Source of the DNA: Hippophae tibetana
Lineage: Eukaryota; Streptophyta; Magnoliopsida; Rosales; Elaeagnaceae
Reading direction: 5' to 3'
Length of the DNA: 64,000 bases
NCBI GenBank assembly: GCA_037013495.1
Contig: CM072805.1
Location: 40,915,169 to 40,979,168 of the forward strand
A model generated the notes under the pieces. That model was given only the letters and a program-made list of their open reading frames with translations. It was not told the DNA's origin and did no database searches. The number at the start of each line of letters is the position of its first letter. The first letter of the stretch is position 1. Positions 25,302 through 35,485 of this stretch are shown here, in pieces. The translations under genes and the position numbers were made by a program.

Positions 25302-25488
25302 AATTGAATTCACTTAATGTATTTACAAGTTACAAAATACTGAAGTTCAATACATATATAAATATAGAATAAAAGGAATCTGCTTTTCTTAAAAGTGCTT
25401 TTAAGAAAAGATATATTAGTTGCATACAACTAATATACAGCTTATAAAGTATATTAGTTGCATACAACTAATATACCATTTATTAACA
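25302..25488 (-). repeat. 5' LTR of copia element 1
   Basis: 187 bp; partner of 19866-20052 with three mismatches. Minus-strand ends are TGTTAATA and GAATTCAATT. The last three bases (ATT) are present at both LTRs and lie between the canonical CA and the primer site. Confidence 0.95.
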
Positions 25489-25835
25489 ATCCTGACTTAG
25501 CCATCCTTAAAACCATTACTGCACAATTTCAAACTCTACTTGGTGTATCTCTGATAGAGATTTTATCCAAACATTCAACTGATGAGATATACCTTGGGCA
25601 AAGAGATGCTCCTAATTGGACTTCAGATGCTGAACCCCTTGCAGCATTTGAGAGATTTGGAAACAAGTTGGTTGAAATTGAAAACAGAATTATCGAGAGG
25701 AACAAAGATAAGAGATTGAAGAATAGAGTAGGGCCTGTTAATGTTCCTTACACTTTGCTTTATCCTAACACTTCAAATTACTCTAGAGAAGGGGGACTCA
25801 CTGGCAAAGGAATTCCCAATAGTGTCTCAATCTGA

Positions 25836-27240
25836 CTTTTTTTTTCTTTCTTTCTTTTTCTGCATAGCAAATGGCAGTTTTTGAAAGGTATATATATATG
25901 TTATGCCATTTGAGTAAAAAACAATTATGATTATTATTGTCCTAATTCATATTTCAGATAGAATCACCGCGTATTCATATGCTAATGTGCTTCTAATTAT
26001 AAATGTAACTATATTATTTGACCAAAGTAGGTTCGTTTGGCCCACTTTCTATTTATCAAATACTTTTGTTACAAGAAGGAAGATATGTAATATAAAGCTG
26101 TATCTATTGGTAAGTTGGTAAGAATGGCAATTCTTATGAGGCTAATCAGCTGGTAGTTTGTTGATCTAATTTCAATTTTTTCCCTATTGAGAGTGTGGAC
26201 AGTTGATAATTGAATGAATTCATTAACAAGTAGGAATACAGGTATAATAGCAATCTAAGGCACAAAACACAAAGTGTTTTCAAATGTAAATGTTGCTATA
26301 AGTGGAGTCACAATCAAGCTATTTTTTATCTCTTTCAATCAATCTACGCTTCTTCTTATTAATTTCTCCTTTGATATCTCCAATATGTAGTGTCTATTTA
26401 GAATTGCCTTTTCTTTTAGTTGAAAGTGCTTTCAAATGGATTAAAGAATTTTCAATGGTGCTTTCAAATGGATCAAGGTATTTTCAAGGTTGTTTGAAAA
26501 ACACTATTTTGCTTTGAAGAGAGGTAAGTAATATTTACTTTTGAAAGAAGTAGTTTTGAATGCATGTACCCATTCTAAAAAAAATATCTAAGTGTCATTC
26601 AAAACCACTTCTAACATGTTCATTTCAAACATCTAAATGATAGTCAAGATTTTAAAGTGGTTGATGACTAAAACATTGTGGTTCATATATCTGGTTCATT
26701 GCAAGTACTCGAGCAAGTGTTGGCAGCCTTGGTGAATGCCTTACTCTAGTGGTTTGTGGTGTGCAGTGGTGTATTGGTTACTGGTATGAATTGCAATTAA
26801 TTGGTGTGTGCTGCAGCTAGTTAAGCAAGGCTTTTGAGCTATTCAAAGGTCATTGGCAAGAGTCACAAGCTGGTGTATGTCTCAGTTAGCCGTTAGGCTT
26901 GTTAACAGCAAGAAGTGTGTATTAGCTTATGTGTTTTCTTTTTGGCTATGCCGTTAGGCTTGTTAACAGCGCATTGGGAAATGTACAAACAATAATAGGT
27001 GTAATGCATTGTCTAAAACTGAGACTCATACAGGAAATTATAACCATGTGCTTTCTAAAAATATCTAAATCTGTTATGAAAGATTTTGACAGAAACAATT
27101 GCTATATAAAGCTTACACAATGTACATTTTAGTATACAAGTTTTACACACAGCAATAATAAACAAAAGGCTACTGAATTTTCTTGATATCTCTTTCTTCT
27201 CTTCATCTTCATCCATTGTTTCTACCTTCTCTTCTTGTTA
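25836..27240. other. Lipoxygenase 3' flank and possible old LTR
   Basis: After the original lipoxygenase stop there is a T-rich 3' untranslated-like stretch, then sequence with no gene. A 21-bp direct repeat, GCCGTTAGGCTTGTTAACAG plus C, occurs at 26889 and 26950. Because a decayed primer site follows at about 27246, part of 26700-27245 may be the remains of a copia LTR. Confidence 0.4.
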
Positions 27241-27245
27241 TTTCA

Positions 27246-27930
27246 TGATATCAGAACTTTGTGATTAAAACGGAGAATAAAACAAGAATACCAATTGAAA
27301 GAAATACAAGGAATAATATTGCAACAGATCAATAGCAAGAAGTTGCTACTTTTCACAATCTAAACTCTTCGATCAAGCTTGACAAGGATACCTATAGTGA
27401 ATGAAAGGGACAAATGTACTGGATCCTAAGAAGCTATGAGTTAGAAAGCTTTGTAGCTGGTGTTTATAGTGTCCAGAAAGACTCAATCAAGATCAAACAG
27501 TGAATGCCAACTATAGGTATTGGTTAAGACAGGATCGAGTGATAACTTCATGTCTGATTAGTTCCATGTCTCAAGAATTTGTGAAAAAGGTTGGAGTATG
27601 AGAAACTAGTTATCAGATTTGAACTGTACTTGAGAATTATTTTGGCTTGCAATCAAGGGCTATGATAATGTAGTATAAAGCTTAGTTGAATTCGATTAAG
27701 AAAGGAGGTTTGACAACTGAAGACTTTGTACAAAAGGTGCAAACCTTAGCTTTGCAATTAGGAGATGCAGGGTGTTTAGTTAATGAGGAAGATCAAATTC
27801 TTGCTATCTGCACTGGTTTAGATGGAGACTATGATTTTGTTGTAACAATGTCCAAGGAGGAGGCATGAAAATTCAAGAATTGGCTCACAAGTTGTTGGCT
27901 TACGAGGTTAGAATACTGGCTAAATATGAG
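27246..27930 (+). pseudogene. Decayed copia gag fragment
   Basis: TGATATCAGAAC at about 27246 looks like a mutated initiator-Met primer site (TGGTATCAGAGC). It is followed by stop-ridden gag-like sequence and a 60-codon open stretch containing KKGGLTTEDFVQKVQTLALQ and GLDGDYDFVV, which resembles the UBN2/Retrotran_gag region of copia elements. Protease and polymerase are missing. Orientation is plus, unlike the three larger copia elements. Confidence 0.65.
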
Positions 27931-28139
27931 GGGAACAGGGAAACAAATGATTGAGCAAATCAAACTCAATAGCATGCTGATTGCAAACCAATTGTTGCCC
28001 CATTAGCTCAACTTGTAAATGTATGTTGGTTGGGGTAGTACGACATGGCACTTGAAGAGAAGTTATTGTGGCAAAACAAAGTGTTGGCCTTGGATGTACA
28101 GATAAGGAAATAGAATACGAGAAAAGCACAAACTAATCT

Positions 28140-28960
28140 TGATAGAGTGTATAAATAGTTGGTCGACTCACCCTTCGTAGAAGCAATCGACCTGAGTAAA
28201 CCCCAAGAGAAGTTTGTATCTCCCAAATGCGCAGGCTACAAAGGAACTAAAGACCTCATTGCTCACATACTCCACAATTATGGCTTCTCTCAACATGTCT
28301 CAAGATAAAAGGGATGCAATGCTGTGCAAATCCTTTACAACCACCTTGAACGATTCGACCAGCCAATGGTTTAGTGATTTGAAGCCAAGCAATATCATGT
28401 CTTTCGTCGAGTTGGTTAGGTTGTTTGTTACTTATTATTCTAGCAATAAGCCCTTGAAAAAGAAGTCCTTCTATCTATTCTCTATAGTCCAAAATATGGA
28501 TGAATCTCAACGGCAGTCATGAAAAGGTTTCGTGAGAATAAAATTGAAATATCTGATTGTCTGGATTTCATTGCTATTCAAGCATTTAGACAAGGTGGGG
28601 GGAAAGTTTTGATTTGTTTGTTGAGCTCATAAAAATGGTACTCCGGACGATGGAGGAATCCTATGAGGAAACACAAAAGTTTATTAACTTAGAAAAAAAG
28701 TTAAAACCTGTCAAGAAGGAGTGCTCAATCTCACCCATAGTCGCAAGGGAAAAACGAAAAATAGAGTTGAGTATAGAGAATCCAGATTATTGGAGTATTA
28801 AGCCAATAAAAGATTTATTGGGTAGAATTTCAAGTGAAGAAATTCTTGAATAGGAATCAAGTTGCATATAATGGCAAAGGAATCAGTGGTAATGGTAAAC
28901 TTTACGGTGATTGACGCACCAAGCCATTACAATTTGATACTGGGAAGACTATAGATACAC
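28140..28960 (+). pseudogene. Decayed Ty3/gypsy gag and protease-end fragment
   Basis: Pieces in more than one frame recall Ty3/gypsy gag: PFVEAIDLSKPQEKFVSPK, then after a frame change DAMLCKSFTTTLNDSTSQWF and LKPSNIMSFVELVRLF. Next comes TMEESYEETQKFINLEKKL, and finally VNFTVIDAPSHYNLILGR, which matches the end of the gypsy protease region. Frameshifts and stops (for example TAG after GRL) show it is dead. No LTRs were recognised. Confidence 0.75.
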
Positions 28961-29580
28961 AAAATATATAGATGGTTTCCTCTATAAATTTTAAATAATA
29001 TGAATTTAATTTAAATTTAAAAAATTATATTTTTTAAGAATAAATTTAAATTTTTATTAAAAATAAAATTTTATTTATAATAATTTTAAAATAACATTAA
29101 AAATTAAAAAAAGATACATTTTTTTTCTTTTGCTCTCAAATGTAAATAATTTATCTTGCAATTTGAGTACTCTAGATCTCTCCATTTTTTTCATTAAAAA
29201 TATTATTTTTTTCTCTTATAATCTATAAAATTAAATTATACAATGTTAATATAAATAAATTAAAAATATACAAATAATAATAGTTGAGAAAAAGAGAAAA
29301 AAATAAAGAATAAGAATAAGAATATAGAAAGATTAAAAGAAAACAAAATAAGATAAATTAAGATTAGGGAGAAAATTAATATTTTTTTACAAAGAAAGTA
29401 TAATTTTAAATTTTAAATTTTAAATTAAATCAAATTTTATAAAAAAATATTATATTTTTAAAAAATTTAGGTTACATTATCTCTATTTAAAAATTATAAA
29501 ATTAAATTAATCTACTTTTAAAACAAATTAATAAAGAATTATGGGACTAGTTGTCCTTAATCCCTAAAATACATATTATA
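28961..29580. other. AT-rich spacer
   Basis: A/T-dominated sequence between the gypsy fragment and the inferred Hsp70-8 promoter. I see no gene or repeat structure in it. Confidence 0.6.
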
Positions 29581-29587
29581 CTACAAA

Positions 29588-29597
29588 ATTCTCGAAC
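29588..29597 (+). promoter_or_regulatory. Heat-shock-element-like pair upstream of Hsp70-8
   Basis: ATTCTCGAAC is a perfect two-unit heat shock element core (nTTCnnGAAn). Further TTC and GAA units follow at 29615-29632 but are off the 5-bp spacing. The position at the head of the inferred first exon fits the promoter or transcription start region. A single pair is weak evidence of heat control. Confidence 0.4.
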
Positions 29598-29599
29598 AC

Positions 29600-29771
29600 G
29601 CTGTCTCTTTCACATTCTCGGAAGCTCTAGAAGTTGATCGAGGCCGAGTATTTAGTTCATCTCGCTCTCGCGCTCTCATTCTTTTAAACCAAAGTGGTCT
29701 ATCGATTTCTCAAAATCTGCGTCTGCTTTCGGTTATCCTCACTTTCCTTGTCTCTCTCTGCCTCTCAAATA
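29600..29771 (+). other. Inferred non-coding first exon of the Hsp70-8 gene
   Basis: A CT-rich, less AT-biased stretch typical of plant 5' leaders ends CTCAAATA|GTAAGTC, a good splice donor at 29772 followed by T-rich intron-like sequence. The Hsp70 ATG at 37433 is preceded three bases earlier by a strong acceptor (T-tract then CTGCAG, ending 37430). This implies a 7659-bp 5'UTR intron, about 2.2 kb without the copia element. Transcript data would settle it. Confidence 0.5.
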
Positions 29772-30053
29772 GTAAGTCTTTCATTTGCCTTGCCAATTTT
29801 GGTTCTGATTTTTTTTCTTCCCTTCTTTCAGTATTCTTTTGCACTATGAGCTAATGCCCAATAATCAGTTTAGTGGTTATGGATATGGGTCAATTATTCT
29901 TTCTTTCTTTTTTTCTTTCCACAGTTAATGTTTCTATGTTACGCATGTGTAGAGCTTTTAGACGTTTCAGTGTTTGGTTGGTTGGTTTCTTTCTCAGAGG
30001 GAGAAAATGAGAAATAAACAGGAGAAACATGTGTCTTTTTTTGTTAAAAGAAC

Positions 30054-30258
30054 TGTAAGAATTGGATTTATTGATGATTAATAAACGAATGTTTACAACC
30101 TATTTATACAAAAGAAAAGCAAAATTGTAATAATTAAAAATAAACACAATTATGGAGAGGCATGTTCTTGGACAGCCTATCCTTCCCCACCAACAGCTTG
30201 GTGGCTGCTTCCAGCTGGTGTGTTGGTTGTCACCAGCTGGATATCATGTTCTTTAACA
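30054..30258 (-). repeat. 3' LTR of copia element 2
   Basis: 205 bp, apparently identical to 35281-35485. Minus-strand ends are TGTTAAAGAACATG and CAATTCTTACA. The last residues and stop of the RT-RNase H frame (30177) lie inside this LTR. Confidence 0.96.
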
Positions 30259-32145
30259 TTCCCCCTCAAGTTAGAATATATGTTAATTATTCCTAACTTG
30301 TTAAGTAAGCTTGAGAACTGTGGAAAACTCAGGGATTTGGTAAATATATCTGCTGGTTGCTCTAATGTAGAGATATGATAAGTTTTGATCATTCCAGCTT
30401 GAATCTTTTCTCTTACTAGATGGCAATCGATCTCTATGTGTTTAGTTCGCTCATGAAACACTGGATTTGATGCAATGTGAAGAGCTGCTTGATTGTCACA
30501 ATATAACTTGGTTGGTTGGGAGTGTTTGATACCCAAATCATCCAGAATATATCGTAACCAGGTTACTTCGCAACATGCTGCTGCCATAGAGCGATATTCT
30601 GCTTCTGCACTTGATCGTGAGACTGTATTTTGTTTCTTAGTCTTCCAAGAAATTAGCGAGTTTCCAAGAAACATACAATATCCTGTGGTTGATCGTCTTG
30701 TATCTGTGCATTTTGCCCAATCTGCATCACAAAAAGCATTTAGTTGTAATGAACTAGTTGCTGAGAAAAAGAGACCTTGCCCTGGTGTGTTCTTGACATA
30801 TCGTAGCACTCGTTGAGCTGCTTCCAAATGTGGTTGTCGTGGTTTATCCATATATTGACTGAGAATGTGCACGGCATACACTAAGTCAGGCCTTGTGATG
30901 GTCAAGTATATTAATCTCCCAACAAGTCTTCGATAGGATGTGGGATTACTGATGAATTCCCCTTCAACCTTGCTGAGGGATAAATTTTGTTCCATAGGTG
31001 AATTTGCAGATTTGGCACCAAGATAACCCATATCCTCCAATATTTCAAGTGCGTACTTGCGTTGTGACAGAACAATTCCCTTCCTGGAACGTGAAACTTC
31101 TATGCCCAAAAAATACTTTAATTCACCGAGGTCTTTAAGCTTAAATTGGCTCATGAGATGATTCTTAGTTTCTTCAATGTCTTGTATATTGTTTCCTGTT
31201 ATGATTATATCATCTACATAGACAAGGAGAGCAGAGAAGGAATTACCACGGGTTCGGACGAACAGTGAGTGATCATACTTGGATTGGTTAAAACCAGCTA
31301 GCTTAAGTGTTGTTGATAGTTTGATGAACCACTGTCGTGAGGCTTGTTTGAGTCCATACAAAGATTTATGTAGCTTACATACTCGTGTTTCCCCCTTTCG
31401 TCCGAATCCAGGTGGAAGGGACATGTAAACATCTTCATGAAGATCACCATAGAGAAAAGCATTGTTGACATCGAGTTGTCGAAGATGCCAATTTTGAATA
31501 GCAGCAACGGCAAGGAGAAGCCGAACAGTGACAAGTTTGGCTACTGGTGCAAAAGTTTCTTGGTAGTCAAAACCTTCAATCTGACTGTATCCTTTGGCCA
31601 CTAACCGAGCCTTGTATCGTTCCACAGAACCATCAGGATTATACTTGATTTTGTAGACCCATTTACAACCAACTGGTTTCTTGTTTGGAGGAAGCTGTTG
31701 AAGCGTCCAAGTGCCATTAGTTTCAAGAGCATCCAGTTCTTGTTTCATGGCAAGCTGCCAATTTGGATCATTGAAAGCTTTAGCAAAAGTGGTTGGTTCC
31801 CTGAGAATGGAAATAGAAGTAGCAAAAGCACGATGTGCAGGTGATAATTGGTCATAGGTAAGTACATGAGATAAAGAATGAGAAGTACCTTTGTCTTTGG
31901 ACGATGCTGAGTGAGACGAAGGGAAGGACCGAGAAGGTAGGGAAGCTTCTACATGATATTTTTGAAGGTAGCTAGGAACATTGGTGGATCGACGAAGCCT
32001 ATGTGTGACTGGTGTTGGAGGAATTATGTGTGGTGGAGAAGTTGACGATGATGTTTCTGGAGATGAATTTTGAAGATGAAGAGTGTCTGAGTTGATTGTT
32101 GGAAGGACAGATGGTGTATGATCAAAGTGATATATTTGGATTGGT
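30177..32145 (-). CDS. Copia reverse transcriptase and RNase H (element 2)
   Basis: Open frame of about 650 codons after the +1 shift. RT motifs: [45 protein letters not shown] and the catalytic [11 protein letters not shown]. RNase H motifs: [43 protein letters not shown] and [13 protein letters not shown]. It has no plausible start of its own: the frame is open upstream to 32264 but overlaps the integrase frame, and usable linker sequence (about [11 protein letters not shown]) begins near 32145. It is therefore the C-terminal part of one polyprotein, and all catalytic residues seen are intact. Confidence 0.9.
30259..30269 (-). other. Polypurine tract of copia element 2
   Basis: TTGAGGGGGAA on the minus strand directly precedes the 3' LTR start TGTTAAAG. 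It is nearly the same as the tract of element 1. Confidence 0.85.
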
Positions 32146-34662
32146 TGATTGACGAATGTTAGGTAGGTCATCATAAATAGTATCTTCTGATGGAGGAAAT
32201 AGAGTTGGAGTGTTGACAGCGGAAGTGAAATAAGGAAATACATGTTCATGAAAGATAACATCACGAGACACTAAAGTCTTGTTTGTTTCCAGATTGTAGA
32301 CACGATAACCTTTGATCCCAGATGGATACCCAATGAATATGCATTTATGTGACCTAGCATCAAACTTGGTAAGTCGATCATGATGTGTAGAGACAAAGCA
32401 AAGGGAACCAAAAACACGAAGGTGTTCATACCTAGGAGTTTTGTGAAAAAGGACTTCAAATGGTGTTTTACCCTTGAGAACAGGTGTTGGAGTACGATTT
32501 ATGAGGTATGTGGCTGTAAGAATGGCATCTCCCCAGAATTGTTTAGGAAGATTGGCTTGGAAGAGTAATGAACGAGCAACATTGAGAAGATGACGGTGTT
32601 TACGTTCAGCAACACCATTTTGTTGAGGGGTAGAGACACAACTAGTTTGATGAAGGATTCCTTTGGTAGAAAACAACTGGGTCATAGAGAATTCTGGTCC
32701 ATTGTCACTACGAATGATTTTAACTCTGGATGAAAATTGTGTTTCAACAAGATTGATGAAGGTGGTAAGAAATGTACGTGTATCAGATTTAGTATGTAAG
32801 AGATAGACCCATGTGCATCTTGAGTAGTCATCAACAATAGTGAGAAAATAACGTGCTCCATTAAGTGCTGGAATGTGATAACCACCCCAAATATCAACAT
32901 GAATCATTTCAAAAGGTGCTTTTGTATTGATGGAACTTAAAGGAAATGGATTACGTGTTTGCTTAGCTAATGGACAAATAGAACAATCACTAATGGAACA
33001 AAAAGGTGTGTTGATGGAAAGAGAAATTACACGCAAACTGTTATTAGATAAATGACCAAGTCGTTGATGCCATAGATGAGAGTTGGTGGAAGCAGTGTTT
33101 GAAACAGAGAAACATCCAGCCTTTTCAGAAATAGTCAAGTAGTAGAGTCCTGCTTTCTCAGTTCCCATCCCAATCGTCTTCCCTGAGCATTTGTCCTGAA
33201 CAAAGCACATACTATTAGTGAAGGTGACATGGAAAAATGAGGTTTGAGTTAGTTTGGCTACTGAAACTAAGTTTAATTTGAAGGAGGGAACACACAAGAC
33301 ATTATGGAGTATAAAATTATTTGAGAAATGCACAGTGCCAATATGTGTGACACGGGCAAGAGAATGATCAGGTAAATGCACATGCCGATTAGTGACTGGA
33401 ATGCTGGAGCTCATAAGGTTTTGGGAACAGACCATGTGATCAGTTGCCCCTGTATCAAAAATCCAACGAGTTTCTGAATGGAAAACAGTTGCACATAATG
33501 TGTTACCTGAAGAAGTAGTCACTTGATTTGCCATGCTACCTGATTTGGATTGATTGAGAAGTGTAAGGAGCTCTTGATATTGGACAGATGTAAGATTGTG
33601 GGATGGTGTCTTTGTGTCGGAGCAGCTTTCCTGAAAGTCAGTATGATGAGCTTTGGAAGGGAAGCCATAACTTGTGTTTCTCTTGTCTTGAATTACTCCT
33701 TTCTTCCGACACATGTTGATGTCATGTCCATTTAAACCACAGAAATTACATTTGAGACGTTTTCGGCAGTTTTCAAAAATGTGTCCATTGAGACCACAAA
33801 AATCACATTTGAGGTGACTTCGGCAATTCTCAGAATTATGACCTATATTGTTGCATCTATTGCACTTGAGATGTGGGTTCCTTGGTGGGTAATTTTTCTG
33901 AGGATATTGTGGACGACTATCTCTGGCAACGAGTGCAGCAGCTTCTGGCATCCTTCCTATGCTTTGAGTGGAGACAGCTCTTTGCTTTTCATCTTGAACA
34001 ATAAGTGAATATACCTTATTTACTGTAGGTAATGGTTCCATGAGCAAGATTTGTCCGCGTGCTGATGTGTAAACCGTATTAAGGCCCATGAGAAACTTTA
34101 TGGTTCGCTGCTTTTGTTGATATTCTTGTAATTCTCTTCCAGCATTTCCTCCACAGTGTGGAAGAGGACATAGTGCATCACGACTATCCCATAAACTTTT
34201 CAATTTGGTATAGTATTCGCCAATGCTCACACCTTCTTGCATGCAATCATGTATCTCTTGTTCAATGTGGAATAGGTGCACGTTGTTGGTGTGCGAAAAG
34301 CGTTCCTTTAATTCTTCCCATAACTCATATGCAGTATCACTATACATTACACTTTCTGCAATTTTGGGTGATATGGTGTTGAGGATCCATCCTTTGACAA
34401 GAATATTGCAGCGAGTCCATTGTTTGATTTCTGCTTCAAGGTTTGTTGATTGTCTTTTGATTGTGCCGTCAATGAATCCTTCTTTGTTTTTGGTTATTAG
34501 AGCCATGAGCATTGCATGACTCCAAATGTGATAGTTTTCTTGGTTTAACGATTGAGCTACAAGGACCATGCCTGGTTGGTCTGAGTGGTGTAAATATAAA
34601 GAATGACTAGGATCATCATACCATTTTGGTAAAGTAGGGTTGGTATTGGTAGTCATAGACAT
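32122..34662 (-). CDS. Copia gag, protease and integrase with three zinc knuckles (element 2)
   Basis: 846 residues from the ATG at 34662 (MSMTTNTN); the frame is open upstream but without an ATG. In order: gag with [17 protein letters not shown] and YHIWSHAM; then three CCHC knuckles in a row, [28 protein letters not shown] and [14 protein letters not shown] (most copia gags have one); protease [15 protein letters not shown]-pre-integrase WHQRLGHLS...CSIC; integrase core [20 protein letters not shown] and [11 protein letters not shown]. It stops at 32122 after the frame departs from the RT frame near 32130-32150, where one extra base would explain the shift. Otherwise well preserved. Confidence 0.93.
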   Translation of the reverse strand: MSMTTNTNPTLPKWYDDPSHSLYLHHSDQPGMVLVAQSLNQENYHIWSHAMLMALITKNKEGFIDGTIKRQSTNLEAEIKQWTRCNILVKGWILNTISPKIAESVMYSDTAYELWEELKERFSHTNNVHLFHIEQEIHDCMQEGVSIGEYYTKLKSLWDSRDALCPLPHCGGNAGRELQEYQQKQRTIKFLMGLNTVYTSARGQILLMEPLPTVNKVYSLIVQDEKQRAVSTQSIGRMPEAAALVARDSRPQYPQKNYPPRNPHLKCNRCNNIGHNSENCRSHLKCDFCGLNGHIFENCRKRLKCNFCGLNGHDINMCRKKGVIQDKRNTSYGFPSKAHHTDFQESCSDTKTPSHNLTSVQYQELLTLLNQSKSGSMANQVTTSSGNTLCATVFHSETRWIFDTGATDHMVCSQNLMSSSIPVTNRHVHLPDHSLARVTHIGTVHFSNNFILHNVLCVPSFKLNLVSVAKLTQTSFFHVTFTNSMCFVQDKCSGKTIGMGTEKAGLYYLTISEKAGCFSVSNTASTNSHLWHQRLGHLSNNSLRVISLSINTPFCSISDCSICPLAKQTRNPFPLSSINTKAPFEMIHVDIWGGYHIPALNGARYFLTIVDDYSRCTWVYLLHTKSDTRTFLTTFINLVETQFSSRVKIIRSDNGPEFSMTQLFSTKGILHQTSCVSTPQQNGVAERKHRHLLNVARSLLFQANLPKQFWGDAILTATYLINRTPTPVLKGKTPFEVLFHKTPRYEHLRVFGSLCFVSTHHDRLTKFDARSHKCIFIGYPSGIKGYRVYNLETNKTLVSRDVIFHEHVFPYFTSAVNTPTLFPPSEDTIYDDLPNIRQSTNPNISL

Positions 34663-35268
34663 TTTTGGTTGAATAAATTTGAAAGAACGGGATGGGTTTA
34701 AGTGTGTTTTAGACAATAATGACTATTTATGAAATAAATAATGTACTGAAATATGCTCTATCTTATAGAAAATGAGTCAAGGATTACAGAACCGGAAATT
34801 TCAGCCGCAGAACCGGTCGGAAAAGGGGTGAACCGGCGTCTGGAGTGGCTGGAACGGCGGCTGCAACGGTGAAGCACTGAACCGGATGAAGACCGAACCG
34901 GACCGGACCAGACCGAGAAAACGACGCGTCGTTTATTTCAGCGCGGAGCGAACGACGTGTCGTTTGTTTCAGCGGGCGAGCGACGACGTGTCGTTGGAGT
35001 CGTCTTCTTCAGCAGCTGGCGCGTGTTGGAGCGTGCGTCTCCGGCGAGGCGCGTTGAACTCCGGCGAGATTAAAAATGGCGCGTGTGAGCGCGTGGAGAG
35101 GTATTTTGGCTTGATTTTAATTGCAGATTGCTCGGATTTTTCTGAATAATATTCTGGGATGAAATTGAAATTATTTTGTGAATCGAAATTGGTTTTGGAA
35201 AAAAAACAGATTGAGGAAAAATTGGAAAAATTTCTATGAGCTGATTTTTTCTGGGAATTGTTTCCTAA

Positions 35269-35280
35269 GCTCTGATACCA
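35269..35280 (-). other. Primer binding site of copia element 2
   Basis: TGGTATCAGAGC lies directly downstream of the 5' LTR end CTTACA on the minus strand, with no spacer. Same initiator-Met tRNA type as element 1. Confidence 0.93.
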
Positions 35281-35485
35281 TGTAAGAATTGGATTTATTG
35301 ATGATTAATAAACGAATGTTTACAACCTATTTATACAAAAGAAAAGCAAAATTGTAATAATTAAAAATAAACACAATTATGGAGAGGCATGTTCTTGGAC
35401 AGCCTATCCTTCCCCACCAACAGCTTGGTGGCTGCTTCCAGCTGGTGTGTTGGTTGTCACCAGCTGGATATCATGTTCTTTAACA
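35281..35485 (-). repeat. 5' LTR of copia element 2
   Basis: 205 bp, apparently identical to 30054-30258. The leader between it and gag (about 34740-35150) is unusually GC-rich for the window, with repeated ACCGG and CGACG(T/C)GTCGTTT motifs. Confidence 0.96.

Larger units (their letters stand above)
19866..25488 (-). mobile_element. Ty1/copia retrotransposon 1, full length, inside lipoxygenase exon 9
   Basis: A 5623-bp element on the minus strand. The 5-bp target duplication ATCCT lies at 19861-19865 and 25489-25493. The 187-bp LTRs at 19866-20052 and 25302-25488 differ at three visible positions (1.6%). The primer binding site TGGTATCAGAGC (initiator-Met tRNA) is at 25301-25290, and the polypurine tract GAGGGGGAG abuts the 3' LTR. 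The order is gag, protease, integrase, RT, RNase H, which defines copia. Removing the element and one target copy restores the lipoxygenase codons AAT CCT GAC TTA. The coding region carries one in-frame stop. The age is young but not zero. Confidence 0.96.
15409..25835 (+). pseudogene. 9-lipoxygenase (LOX1/LOX5-like), broken by a nonsense codon and a copia insertion
   Basis: Linoleate 9S-lipoxygenase relative, a cytosolic non-haem iron enzyme that oxygenates linoleic and linolenic acids. Exons: 15409-15616, 16171-16460, 17264-17504, 17671-18009, 18278-18363, 18446-18553, 18683-18987, 19087-19350, then 19433-19865 plus 25494-25835, split by the transposon. They sum to 2616 nt (872 codons), normal for the family, with no frameshift. 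An N-terminal PLAT domain is followed by the lipoxygenase domain. The H-X4-H-X4-H-X17-H-X8-H signature is complete (His520, 525, 530, 548, 557), His718 and Asn722 of LHAAVN are present, and the C-terminus is SVSI with the ligand Ile. [10 protein letters not shown] has the Thr-Val pair typical of 9-LOX, and the N-terminus has no obvious plastid transit peptide. Codon 725 is TAG where relatives have Gln (NFG-Q-YPY). The ordinary transcript would encode 724 residues lacking the last ligand. Confidence 0.93.
30054..35485 (-). mobile_element. Ty1/copia retrotransposon 2, very young, in the Hsp70-8 5'UTR intron
   Basis: A 5432-bp element on the minus strand, antisense to the host gene. The 5-bp target duplication AGAAC lies at 30049-30053 and 35486-35490. 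The 205-bp LTRs at 30054-30258 and 35281-35485 have canonical TG...CA ends, and I could find no difference between them. The primer site TGGTATCAGAGC is at 35280-35269 and the polypurine tract TTGAGGGGGAA at 30269-30259. The coding order is copia type. The reading frame is interrupted once by a +1 shift between integrase and RT. A second pair of flanking direct repeats (about 30002-30031 and 35507-35536) predates the insertion. Confidence 0.97.
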
